Source: Mycobacterium sp. GA-0227b
GTDB taxonomy: Bacteria > Actinomycetota > Actinomycetes > Mycobacteriales > Mycobacteriaceae
DNA length: 64,000 bases
Assembly: GCF_001499855.1 (NCBI RefSeq)
Contig: NZ_LQIK01000003.1
Location: 157,751 to 221,750 of the forward strand
Reading direction: 5' to 3'
The position numbers and the translations under genes are program-made. How positions within the stretch are numbered: position 1 is the first letter of the stretch; every line of letters starts with the position of its first letter. The notes below the pieces were generated by a model. That model was not told the DNA's origin, searched no databases, and saw only the letters and a list, made by a program, of their open reading frames with translations. Positions 48,715 through 58,180 of the stretch are shown piece after piece.

Positions 48715-49449
48715 CTACTTGTGCGGGACGTCGTTGGTCAGGCCGCCGTCCATGATGTACTCGGCGCCGGTCGAATAGCTGGACTCGTCGCTGGCCAGGA
48801 AGACCACGAACGTCGCGACCTCCTCGGGCTGGCCCGGGCGGCCCAGCGGGATCCGCAACATGTTGTCCGGGAAGTGTTTGGTCATCGGGGTGCGGATGAA
48901 GCCCGGATGCACCGAGTTCACCCGGATGTTGTGGGCTCCCAGTTCGAGCGCCGCCGACTTGGTCAGCCCGCGCACCGCCCACTTCGAGGCCACATACGGG
49001 TGCACCATGACGGCGCCGCGCAGACCCTCGATCGAGGAGATGTTGATGATCGAGCCGCCGCCGGCCGCCTTCATCGCCTCCACCGAGTGCTGCATGCCCA
49101 GGAAGGTCCCGGTGAGGTTGACGTCGATGACCTTTTGCCACTTGGCCATGTCGAACTGGCCGATCTGGCCCAGCGCCACCGTGCCCGCGTTGTTGACCAG
49201 CACGTTGAGCTTGCCGAACTCGTTGACGGCGGTCGCGACGGCGGCTTCCCACTGGTCGGCCTGCGTGACGTCGAGGTGGACGTAACGGGCGGACTCACCG
49301 ATCTCGTCGGCCAGCGCCTTGCCCTTCTCGTCGAGGATGTCACCGATCACGACCTTGGCCCCCTCGGCCACCAGCGCCCGGGCGTCGGCGGCGCCCATCC
49401 CCTGGGCGCCCCCGCTGATCAGTGCAACCTTGTCGTCCACGCGTCCCAT
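48715..49449 (-). CDS. Short-chain dehydrogenase (FabG3/20-beta-hydroxysteroid dehydrogenase-like)
   Basis: A 244-residue SDR. It has the NAD motif ISGGAQGMGAADARAL, the NNAGTVALGQ motif, the catalytic Ser in NISSIEGLRG and the pair Tyr-x3-Lys in YVASKWAV. The close relative I recall is M. tuberculosis Rv2002 (FabG3), a 20-beta-hydroxysteroid dehydrogenase. It is divergent from an amine-dehydrogenase-like gene, and a perfect KstR box lies between the two, 33 bases before this start codon. That supports a steroid role, but direct evidence is lacking. Confidence 0.9.
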   Translation of the reverse strand: MGRVDDKVALISGGAQGMGAADARALVAEGAKVVIGDILDEKGKALADEIGESARYVHLDVTQADQWEAAVATAVNEFGKLNVLVNNAGTVALGQIGQFDMAKWQKVIDVNLTGTFLGMQHSVEAMKAAGGGSIINISSIEGLRGAVMVHPYVASKWAVRGLTKSAALELGAHNIRVNSVHPGFIRTPMTKHFPDNMLRIPLGRPGQPEEVATFVVFLASDESSYSTGAEYIMDGGLTNDVPHK

Positions 49450-49482
49450 GGGGCGTCAGGCTACCGCACGGGTCCAGTGAAC

Positions 49483-49496
49483 TAGAACCTGTTCCA
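49483..49496. promoter_or_regulatory. KstR box TAGAACCTGTTCCA
   Basis: This 14-base site is an exact match to TNNAACNNGTTNNA, the operator of the cholesterol repressor KstR. It lies in the 78-bp divergent region between the steroid-dehydrogenase-like SDR (33 bases away) and the amine-dehydrogenase-like gene (31 bases away), so it could control both. Confidence 0.85.
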
Positions 49497-49527
49497 ATTT
49501 CGCTGTGCAACACGCATACTGCTCGCC

Positions 49528-50604
49528 ATGGCTATTCGGGTGGCGATCGTCGGGACCGGCAACTGCGGCAGCCTCGCGCTGAAGCAACTCGTCAACGACG
49601 CGCGGTTCGACCTGACCGGGGTGTGGGTCTCGTCGGATGCCAAGGTCGGCAAGGACGCCGGCGAGTTGGCCGGCCTGGACGTGGCCACCGGCGTCACCGC
49701 GATCAACGACCTCGACGCCATCATCGCCGACAATCCGGACTGTGTCGTGTACTGCGCGATGGGCGACACCCGGCTGCCCGATGCGATGGCCGACGTGCGC
49801 AAGATCCTCGCGGCGGGCGTCGACGTCGTCGGATCCGGTCTCGGTGTATTGCAGTATCCGTGGCAGGTGATTCCGGACAAATACATCCAGCGGGTGGAAG
49901 ACGCTGCGCGAGAGGGCGATTCGACGGTCTTCATGACCGGTGTCGACCCGGGCTTCGTCACCGACCTGCTGCCGTTCGCGTTGGCGGGAACGTGTCAGAG
50001 CATCGAGCAGATCCGCACCATGGAGATCGCCGATTACGCGACCTACGACGGCGCGACGGTGATGTTCGACGTCATGGGTTTCGGCAACGAACTCGGCGAC
50101 CTGCCCATGCTCTACCAGCCGGGCGTGCTGAGCATCGCCTGGGGTACGGCGGTTCGGCAGTTGGCGGCCGGCCTTGGCATCGAGGTCGACGAGATCCGCG
50201 ACTCCGTCGAACAGGAACCCGCACCCGAGGATTTCGACGTCGCCGTCGGCACCATCAAGAAGGGAACCGTGGCGGCGGTGCGCTTCCAGATCGAAGGCAT
50301 GGTCGAGGGCAGGCCGGTGATCGTCGTCGAACACGTCACCCGCCTTCGGGAAGACCTGCGACCGGACTGGGCCCAGCCCGCGCAGCCCGGCGGTTCGTAC
50401 CGCGTCGAGATCGTCGGCGAACCGTCGTACACCATGGACATCTGCCCGACGAGCCGCAACGGCGACCACAACTACGCCGCCATCCTCGCCGCGGCGGGCC
50501 GGATCGTGAACGCCATCCCCGACGTCATCGCGGCCCCGCCGGGCATCCGGACCACCCTCGACATGCCGCTCGTCACCGGGAAGGGCGTGTACGCGGCTCA
50601 GTAG
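49528..50604 (+). CDS. NAD(P)H-dependent amine dehydrogenase family protein
   Basis: A 358-residue protein of the dihydrodipicolinate reductase N-terminal-like fold. The dinucleotide motif VAIVGTGNCGSLALKQL opens the protein, then CVVYCAMGDTRL and VVGSGLGVLQYPWQVIPD. Relatives include 2,4-diaminopentanoate dehydrogenase, and mycobacterial copies are often left as hypothetical. A KstR box stands 31 bases upstream, so its substrate may be a steroid or related ketone. The HAD phosphatase gene follows after 13 bases, in the same operon. Confidence 0.82.
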   Translation: MAIRVAIVGTGNCGSLALKQLVNDARFDLTGVWVSSDAKVGKDAGELAGLDVATGVTAINDLDAIIADNPDCVVYCAMGDTRLPDAMADVRKILAAGVDVVGSGLGVLQYPWQVIPDKYIQRVEDAAREGDSTVFMTGVDPGFVTDLLPFALAGTCQSIEQIRTMEIADYATYDGATVMFDVMGFGNELGDLPMLYQPGVLSIAWGTAVRQLAAGLGIEVDEIRDSVEQEPAPEDFDVAVGTIKKGTVAAVRFQIEGMVEGRPVIVVEHVTRLREDLRPDWAQPAQPGGSYRVEIVGEPSYTMDICPTSRNGDHNYAAILAAAGRIVNAIPDVIAAPPGIRTTLDMPLVTGKGVYAAQ

Positions 50605-50617
50605 GCTGGAGCCCGCC

Positions 50618-51385
50618 ATGCATGCGCAGCCCGCAGCACCCGACCCGATCGCCGAGATCGCCGCGAGCCCAGAAGGGCCAGAGGTGGGCGCGTTCTTCGA
50701 TCTCGACGGCACGCTTGTCGACGGGTTCACCGCCACCGCGCACGCGGCCGACCGCATTCGGCGCAGACAGGCGCGTATCGGCGAAGTGCTCGGCGTCGTC
50801 GAAGCGTCGCTGCGATACCGGCTGGGCCGCATGCAGTTCGAGCGGCTTCTGACCCGCGCGGCGGGCTACCTGCGCGGCGAGTCGCTGGCCGAACTCGACG
50901 AACTCGGCGAGCGCCTCTTCGTCGAGCGGATCGCTGCGCGGGTGTTCCCTTACATGCACGAGATCGTCCAGGCCCACCAGCAACGCGGTCACACGGTCGT
51001 GCTCAGCAGTTCGGCGCTGACCATCCACGCCGAGCCGGTCGCCCGGTTCACCGGAATCGATCACGTACTGTGCAACCATTTCGAGCTCGACGAGGCCGGA
51101 CTGCTGACCGGCCGGATCGCCAAACCGGTCATCTGGGGACGCAACAAGTCCACAGCGGTGCAGGTCTTCTGTGAGACCAACGGCGTTGCCTTGCAACGCA
51201 GTTACTTCTACGCCGATGGCGACGAGGACGCGGCGCTGATGGCCCTGGTCGGCAATCCTCGGCCGGTGAACCCACGCCCCGGCCTCGCCGCGATGGCCGC
51301 CCAGAACGGTTGGCCGGTGCTGCGGGTCGAGGGTTCCGGCGACCGCAGGCGGGTCTCGCTTCGAAGGCTGATCGGCTACGACTGA
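50618..51385 (+). CDS. HAD-IB family phosphatase (SerB-like)
   Basis: A 255-residue HAD hydrolase of subfamily IB, like phosphoserine phosphatase. Motif I is FFDLDGTLVDG with the nucleophilic Asp, motif II is VVLSSSALTIHAEP, and motif IV is YFYADGDEDAALM. Mycobacterial relatives are linked to lipid or serine metabolism. It is co-transcribed with the amine-dehydrogenase-like gene and so may also respond to KstR. Its 3' end overlaps the convergent TetR gene by ten bases. Confidence 0.88.
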   Translation: MHAQPAAPDPIAEIAASPEGPEVGAFFDLDGTLVDGFTATAHAADRIRRRQARIGEVLGVVEASLRYRLGRMQFERLLTRAAGYLRGESLAELDELGERLFVERIAARVFPYMHEIVQAHQQRGHTVVLSSSALTIHAEPVARFTGIDHVLCNHFELDEAGLLTGRIAKPVIWGRNKSTAVQVFCETNGVALQRSYFYADGDEDAALMALVGNPRPVNPRPGLAAMAAQNGWPVLRVEGSGDRRRVSLRRLIGYD

Positions 51386-51897
51386 TTTGCGTCGAGGCCG
51401 AATCGCACGATCGCCCGACGCGCGCCTGTCACGCTGAAACCGTCGAGGGTGCACATGAGCGCCGCCCGCCAGGCCGCCAGCCATACGCGGGCCCCGGGAC
51501 CGCGCGGGTCGAGGACCTTGCGCACGGCGGCTTCGAGCAGATCGTCCCGTCCGGGCGGCACCGGAGCGCCGACCAGACGAACGCGACCGCTGTCGACGAC
51601 GTAGTCGAAACCCACGAGCAGAGCCGCCCTCACGGCAACTCCGGGGGGATCCTCGGCCCGAGCGGCTAGCGCCCCTGCGACGCGGTCCAGCGTTCGCCGT
51701 TCCACCTCGAGCCGAACGACCTCGTACAGCCCGAGTTTCGTCTGGAAGTGGTGGTAGAGGGTCCCCGTCGTGACATCCGCCGTCTTGCAGAGTGCCACGA
51801 CATTCACATCCTCGAACGCCTCGGCGCTGAACGCGTCCATGGCCCGCAGGACCAGGCGGCCCTTCGGCGAGCCCTCGGTAGGGATCCACTCCGGCAC
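51376..51897 (-). CDS. TetR family transcriptional regulator
   Basis: A 173-residue repressor. The N-terminal helix-turn-helix covers FEDVNVVALCKTADVTTGTLYHHFQTKLGLYE; the ligand domain is about 120 residues, short for the family. The GTG at 51897 is the start. It is divergent from the VOC pair, and the 52-bp gap between them is AT-rich (CATAATCTATTG and CCATAATTGG), where an operator probably lies. Likely controls itself and the VOC genes. Confidence 0.87.
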   Translation of the reverse strand: MPEWIPTEGSPKGRLVLRAMDAFSAEAFEDVNVVALCKTADVTTGTLYHHFQTKLGLYEVVRLEVERRTLDRVAGALAARAEDPPGVAVRAALLVGFDYVVDSGRVRLVGAPVPPGRDDLLEAAVRKVLDPRGPGARVWLAAWRAALMCTLDGFSVTGARRAIVRFGLDANQS

Positions 51898-51949
51898 CCG
51901 CCGATCATAATCTATTGTGTGCGTTCCATAATTGGATTACGGTTCTGTC

Positions 51950-52294
51950 ATGAGCACTCTCGCCTTCTTCTACCTGCCCGTTCCGGAACTGGCGCCGGCG
52001 CTGTCCTTCTACCGCGACACGCTGGGATGGCCGGAGGGATGGCGCGAAGGCGACCACACCGTGACGCTGAACATGCCCGGCGTCGCCGCCCAGCTGATGA
52101 TCGACGTCGACCCCGAGCGGGTGGGTCGGCCGGGGCCGATGCTCATGGTCGACGACGCGCGCAGCTGGATCGACGAGCGACGGGGTGACCTGACCGTGTG
52201 GCTCGAACCGGTCGAGATCCCCGGCGGTTGGTGGGCGGGCTTCGAGGATCCCCATGGCAACGCTGTCTATGTACTCGACCAGTCCAACGACTGA
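51950..52294 (+). CDS. VOC family protein (first of tandem pair)
   Basis: A 114-residue vicinal-oxygen-chelate protein. LAFFYLPVPELAPALSFYRDTLGWPEGW forms the first module and GFEDPHGNAVYVLDQ the second. The ATG at 51950 is the start. It is followed 15 bases later by a second VOC gene and is divergent from a TetR gene that likely regulates both. Single-module members usually work as dimers. Confidence 0.85.
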   Translation: MSTLAFFYLPVPELAPALSFYRDTLGWPEGWREGDHTVTLNMPGVAAQLMIDVDPERVGRPGPMLMVDDARSWIDERRGDLTVWLEPVEIPGGWWAGFEDPHGNAVYVLDQSND

Positions 52295-52309
52295 AGGAAA
52301 AGGAAACCC

Positions 52310-52675
52310 TTGGCCCACAAGTTGAATGACGTCGCCGCGGTCGTCGCTGTCCGCGACTATTCCGTCGGTCGGCGCTGGTACAGCCGTCTGATCGGCAGGG
52401 ACCCCGACCTCGAACCGGTCGAGAGGGTCGGCGAGTGGCAGGTCACCGCGACCGCGTGGCTGCAGCTCGTCGAGGACCCGGAGTCGGCGGGCCGGTCCGC
52501 GGTGCGCTTCGGTGTCGACGACGTAGACGCTCAGATCGCCGCACTGAACGGCGATGGAATCTCGACGGGCGAACCGCTGATCGTCGGCGAGATGGTCAAG
52601 ATCGTCGACGTCCGCGATCCGGACGGCAACGAGGTGTCGTTCGTGGAGGACCTCACGACGAGCGTCGTCGAATAG
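52310..52675 (+). CDS. VOC family protein (second of tandem pair)
   Basis: A 121-residue paralogue of the previous gene, with VVAVRDYSVGRRWYSRLIGRDPD and VRDPDGNEVSFVED. It begins with a TTG codon at 52310, preceded by GAAGGAAAAGGAAA as a ribosome site. It shares only the fold with its neighbour, so the two probably make a heterodimer or two enzymes of one pathway. A KstR box lies 46 bases past its stop codon, before the next gene. Confidence 0.83.
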   Translation: MAHKLNDVAAVVAVRDYSVGRRWYSRLIGRDPDLEPVERVGEWQVTATAWLQLVEDPESAGRSAVRFGVDDVDAQIAALNGDGISTGEPLIVGEMVKIVDVRDPDGNEVSFVEDLTTSVVE

Positions 52676-52721
52676 CCGTCGTACACCGTACTTGCGCCGA
52701 CGGCGCCGCCGGGTACTAAAC

Positions 52722-52735
52722 TAGAACACGTTTCA
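52722..52735 (+). promoter_or_regulatory. KstR box TAGAACACGTTTCA
   Basis: An exact match to TNNAACNNGTTNNA lies 28 bases before the start of the nitronate monooxygenase gene. The wider sequence (ACTAGAAC..GTT.CAATTT) is shared with the box at 49483, so these are two sites of one regulon. Confidence 0.85.
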
Positions 52736-52763
52736 ATTTGCGGCGGCACATCAAGGAGCAGGC

Positions 52764-53897
52764 ATGCGCACCCCCATCTGTGACGACCTCGGCATCGAGT
52801 ATCCGATCTTCGCGTTCACCCACTGCCGCGACGTGGTTGTCGCCGTGAGCAAGGCCGGCGGTTTCGGCGTGCTCGGGGCCGTCGGCTATACCCCGGAGCA
52901 ACTCGAGATCGAGCTGAAGTGGATCGACGAGAACATCGGTGACCACCCCTACGGCGTCGACATCGTGATCCCCAACAAATACGAGGGCATGGACGCCGCC
53001 GACCTGTCGCCCGAGGTGCTCAAGAAGACGCTCAACGACCTGGTGCCGCAGGAGCACATCGACTTCGCCAAGAAGGTCCTCGCCGATCACGGCGTGCCGG
53101 TCGAGCACAGCGACGACGACGCGTTGCAGCTGCTCGGCTGGACCGAGGCGACCGCAACCCCGCAGGTCGAGGTCGCATTGCAGCACCCGAAGTGCACGCT
53201 GATCGCCAACGCGCTGGGCACTCCTCCTGCCGACATGATCAAGCACATCCACGACGAGGGCCGCAAGGTCGCCGCGCTGTGCGGATCGCCGTCGCAGGCC
53301 CGCAAACACGCCGACGCCGGCGTGGACATCATCATCGCCCAGGGCGGCGAGGCCGGCGGCCACTGCGGTGAGGTCGGCTCGATCGTGCTGTGGCCGCAGG
53401 TAGTCAAGGAGGTCGCGCCGGTGCCCGTGCTCGCGGCCGGCGGGATCGGCAGCGGCGAGCAGATCGCCGCTGCCCTGGCGCTCGGCGCTCAGGGCGCCTG
53501 GACGGGATCGCAGTGGGTCATGGTCGAGGAGTCGGAGAACACCCCGGTGCAGCACGCCGCCTACGTCAAGGCCAGCAGCCGCGACACCGTGCGCAGCCGG
53601 TCGTTCACCGGCAAGCCCGCGCGGATGCTGCGCAACGACTGGACCGAGGCGTGGGAAGACCCGAACAACCCCAAACCCCTCGGGATGCCGCTGCAGTACA
53701 TGGTCTCGGGCATGGCCGTCGCCGCCACCCACAAGTACCCCAACGAGTCCGTCGACGTGGCGTTCAACCCGATCGGTCAGGTCGTCGGCCAGTTCACCAA
53801 GGTGGAGAAGACCTCGACGGTGATCGAGCGCTGGGTGCAGGAGTACCTCGAGGCCACCGGACGGCTCGACGCGATCAACGAGGCCGCCTCGGTTTGA
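52764..53897 (+). CDS. Nitronate monooxygenase-like flavoprotein
   Basis: A 377-residue FMN-dependent TIM barrel of the 2-nitropropane dioxygenase family. Visible are MRTPICDDLGIEYPIFAF, AQGGEAGGHCGEVGS with the conserved His, and PVLAAGGIGSGEQIAAALALGAQG for the phosphate of FMN. It looks closer to M. tuberculosis Rv1533 than to Rv3553 (IpdC), which acts in cholesterol ring breakdown. A perfect KstR box stands 28 bases upstream, so a steroid-linked role is plausible. It is monocistronic, with a tandem repeat right after the stop. Confidence 0.9.
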   Translation: MRTPICDDLGIEYPIFAFTHCRDVVVAVSKAGGFGVLGAVGYTPEQLEIELKWIDENIGDHPYGVDIVIPNKYEGMDAADLSPEVLKKTLNDLVPQEHIDFAKKVLADHGVPVEHSDDDALQLLGWTEATATPQVEVALQHPKCTLIANALGTPPADMIKHIHDEGRKVAALCGSPSQARKHADAGVDIIIAQGGEAGGHCGEVGSIVLWPQVVKEVAPVPVLAAGGIGSGEQIAAALALGAQGAWTGSQWVMVEESENTPVQHAAYVKASSRDTVRSRSFTGKPARMLRNDWTEAWEDPNNPKPLGMPLQYMVSGMAVAATHKYPNESVDVAFNPIGQVVGQFTKVEKTSTVIERWVQEYLEATGRLDAINEAASV

Positions 53898-53964
53898 TTC
53901 GCGGCTTGGCCGCGGTGGCCTGATTCGCGGCTTGGCCGCGGTGGCCTGATTCGCGGCTTGGCCG
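53895..53964 (+). repeat. 26-bp tandem repeat, 2.7 copies, starting at a stop codon
   Basis: Units at 53895-53920 and 53921-53946 are identical, and a third partial unit runs to 53964. The first unit begins at the TGA of the nitronate monooxygenase gene. Each unit holds a GCGGC/GCCGC hairpin, so the array may act as a series of weak terminators. Confidence 0.9.
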
Positions 53965-54012
53965 TCGGCGTTTCGCGGGCCGGCGGTCATGGTGGCGTGG
54001 TACGCCGTACCC

Positions 54013-54357
54013 ATGAGGCATATCAGGCGGTGGGGCGCGGTCTACATCCTTCTACTGCTGTTCGCCGGGTCCTGGGCCGGTCAGTTCATCACGCAACTGG
54101 CCGAGTTCACCAGCACCCAGCAGCAGCACGGGCAGCCCTTCGTGTGGGGCGAGTATCTGCACCAGTTCTTCGCCAGTACTTTCGAGAACTGGCAGAGCGA
54201 GTGGCTGCAACTGATCTTCCAGGCCATTCTGCTACTCGGGGCCAAGCACTGGCTGTTCAAGGTCGACGCCGAAGACCTTGAGCGCATCGAGGCCAAGATC
54301 GACGACATCAAGGACCGGCTGGGTCTGCCGACTCCCCCGCCCGGCCAAGAATCCTGA
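54013..54357 (+). CDS. DUF6766 family membrane protein
   Basis: A 114-residue protein with two membrane helices: YILLLLFAGSWAGQFI and LQLIFQAILLLGAKHWLF. The loop between has FENWQSEWLQL, a conserved motif of the DUF6766 family. A soluble coiled tail follows (LERIEAKIDDIKDRLGL). The ATG at 54013 is chosen; a GTG at 53989 would add eight residues. No function is known. It follows the tandem repeat and stands alone. Confidence 0.75.
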   Translation: MRHIRRWGAVYILLLLFAGSWAGQFITQLAEFTSTQQQHGQPFVWGEYLHQFFASTFENWQSEWLQLIFQAILLLGAKHWLFKVDAEDLERIEAKIDDIKDRLGLPTPPPGQES

Positions 54358-54427
54358 ACATTTGCGGCAGGTTCGCGGGGGGTTAATGGTGGCTCGCGGT
54401 GGTCTACTAGCCTGCGGTCCGCCGATT

Positions 54428-54445
54428 ATGTAAGGTGACATACAT
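54428..54445. promoter_or_regulatory. Inverted repeat ATGTA-N8-TACAT, candidate TetR operator
   Basis: ATGTAAGGTGACATACAT lies 28 bases before the TetR start codon at 54474 and overlaps the likely promoter. It is a plausible autoregulatory site for the TetR/molybdoenzyme operon. Confidence 0.55.
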
Positions 54446-54473
54446 AGCCCTTTCGGATGGAGGACCTCGGCGT

Positions 54474-55051
54474 ATGGCTAGTCATCGCGAGCGGATGGTC
54501 GCCTCCGCGGCGCTGCTGATCCGGGAACGCGGCGCGCATCCGACGGCGATCGCCGACGTACTCGCACACAGTGGCGCGCCCCGCGGTTCGGCCTATCACT
54601 ACTTTCCCGGCGGGCGTACTCAATTGCTCTGCGAGGCAGTCGATTTCGCGGGCGCGTACGTCGCATCGCAAATCGAGGAGGCGGCCAGCGGTATCGATGC
54701 GCTCGACGCGTTGGTGCTCGGTTTCCGAAAGCAGCTCATCGACAGCGAGTTTCGCGCCGGATGTCCGGTCGTCGCGGTGGCCGTCGAATCCGGCGCCAAG
54801 GGTGATCAGCTCGCGCCAGTGGTCGACCGTGCTGCGGCCGCGTTCGCCCGGTGGGGCACGCTGATCACCGACCGGCTGACAGCCGACGGCGCCGACGCGG
54901 ACCGCGCCGAGGAACTGGCGACGCTGATCTTGACCGCCGTCGAGGGCGCGATCGTGGTCGCCCGTGCCGCCGGCGACGTGAAGCCACTCGACCTCGTGCA
55001 CCGCCAACTTCGGGCGCTTCTCGAGACCGCGACGGAAAGTGAGGCCAAGCG

Positions 55052-55055
<4 letters not shown>
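54474..55055 (+). CDS. TetR family regulator (LmrA/YxaF-like)
   Basis: A 193-residue repressor. The DNA-binding helices span MVASAALLIRERGAHPTAIADVLAHSGAPRGSAYHYFPGGRTQLLCEAV, which matches the LmrA/YxaF group. The ATG at 54474 has a GGAGGACC ribosome site. Its stop codon overlaps the start of the molybdopterin oxidoreductase gene (ATGA), so the regulator probably controls that enzyme and itself. Relatives often sense flavonoids or drugs. Confidence 0.88.
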
Positions 55056-57322
<2,267 letters not shown>

Positions 57323-57359
57323 CTCCGCGCTCGACCGTTCCGGTCGAGACGCCAGCGCG

Positions 57360-57929
57360 TTACGGCGCGGGTGCAGGTGCCGGCGGCGCGGGTTGAGCCG
57401 GTGGCGCGGGTTGAGCCGGTGGCGCGGGCGCAGCGGGTGCGTGCCGCGGCGGCGGCAGCCACGGCAGCGCGGGAGCGGGCGGCGGGGCCACGGGTTCGGC
57501 CGGTGAGATCGGCACGTACGGCCCCGGTGCCTCCTCCGGATAGGGCGTGTTCAGGGGGCGTTGCGCGAGCCCCATGATCAACGCTTCCTTGCCGCTGATC
57601 TGCTGGTTCTGCACGGCGTGCCACAAGTCCTTGAGATAGTTGACGTTCGGGCGCTCGTTGGGCTTCACGCTGGGGTCCATGGTGGTTCCCGGCGGCGGCG
57701 ACTGCGGACTCGGGAGATGCGAAACACCTTCGGTGGGCGGGGCCGGCGCCACATCACCGGCGGCCGGGGCCGGAGCGGCGGCCGCCACCACGGGTGCGCC
57801 CGCCGCCGGTCGCGGAGGCGGCGGCGCGGGCGCCGCGGGATCAGCAAGGGCCTGCGGCGCGGCGACCAGAGCCGCGGCGATCCCCGCACCCAGTAATGAC
57901 AGTTTCTTCGGGTCGAGCACGATCCTCAC
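57360..57929 (-). CDS. Secreted proline- and alanine-rich protein
   Basis: A 189-residue exported protein. The signal peptide (LSLLGAGIAAALVAAPQALA) is followed by a long Pro/Ala-rich stretch, a short structured centre (PNVNYLKDLWHAVQNQQISGKEALIMGLAQRP), and a Pro-rich C-terminus with repeats of PAQPAPPA encoded by 15-bp direct DNA repeats around 57389-57430. The GTG at 57929 fits best. It is likely a cell-wall or periplasmic protein; family not recognised. The structured centre is the part to search. Confidence 0.72.
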   Translation of the reverse strand: MRIVLDPKKLSLLGAGIAAALVAAPQALADPAAPAPPPPRPAAGAPVVAAAAPAPAAGDVAPAPPTEGVSHLPSPQSPPPGTTMDPSVKPNERPNVNYLKDLWHAVQNQQISGKEALIMGLAQRPLNTPYPEEAPGPYVPISPAEPVAPPPAPALPWLPPPRHAPAAPAPPAQPAPPAQPAPPAPAPAP

Positions 57930-58062
57930 CGGGGCCCCCCTTTCCGGGTTACCGTCCCGCGACGGCACTGGCGCGTCGACGGCGTCACTGTTGCTTCGAA
58001 GAGTGTCGCAGAATTGTTACACCAGTGCTCGGTGTGACGAAGCGGTCAATAACCGGACCGTG

Positions 58063-58076
58063 CGGAACACGTTTCA
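58063..58076 (+). promoter_or_regulatory. Near-consensus KstR box upstream of CYP125-family gene
   Basis: CGGAACACGTTTCA differs from TNNAACNNGTTNNA only in its first base. Twelve bases (GAACACGTTTCA) are identical to the exact box at 52722. It lies 104 bases before the ATG of the P450 gene. Confidence 0.65.
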
Positions 58077-58180
58077 CTTCGCTTTCTGTCGCACTTTCGG
58101 TAAACCCGCCTCACCCTTCCCCAACTGTGGTGTAGCAATGCGATAGGGGCACTAGACCACGTCATGTGAGGAAAGCATCG

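Noticed and set aside
49422..50852. 476-residue plus-strand frame over the amine-dehydrogenase gene
   Set aside because: Shifted frame of two real genes; Arg-rich and without motifs.
53895..53964. CRISPR array
   Set aside because: The units are directly adjacent with no spacers, so this is an ordinary tandem repeat.
57389..57430. Intergenic DNA repeat or mobile element
   Set aside because: The repeats fall within the coding sequence for Pro/Ala repeats of a secreted protein and need no other explanation.
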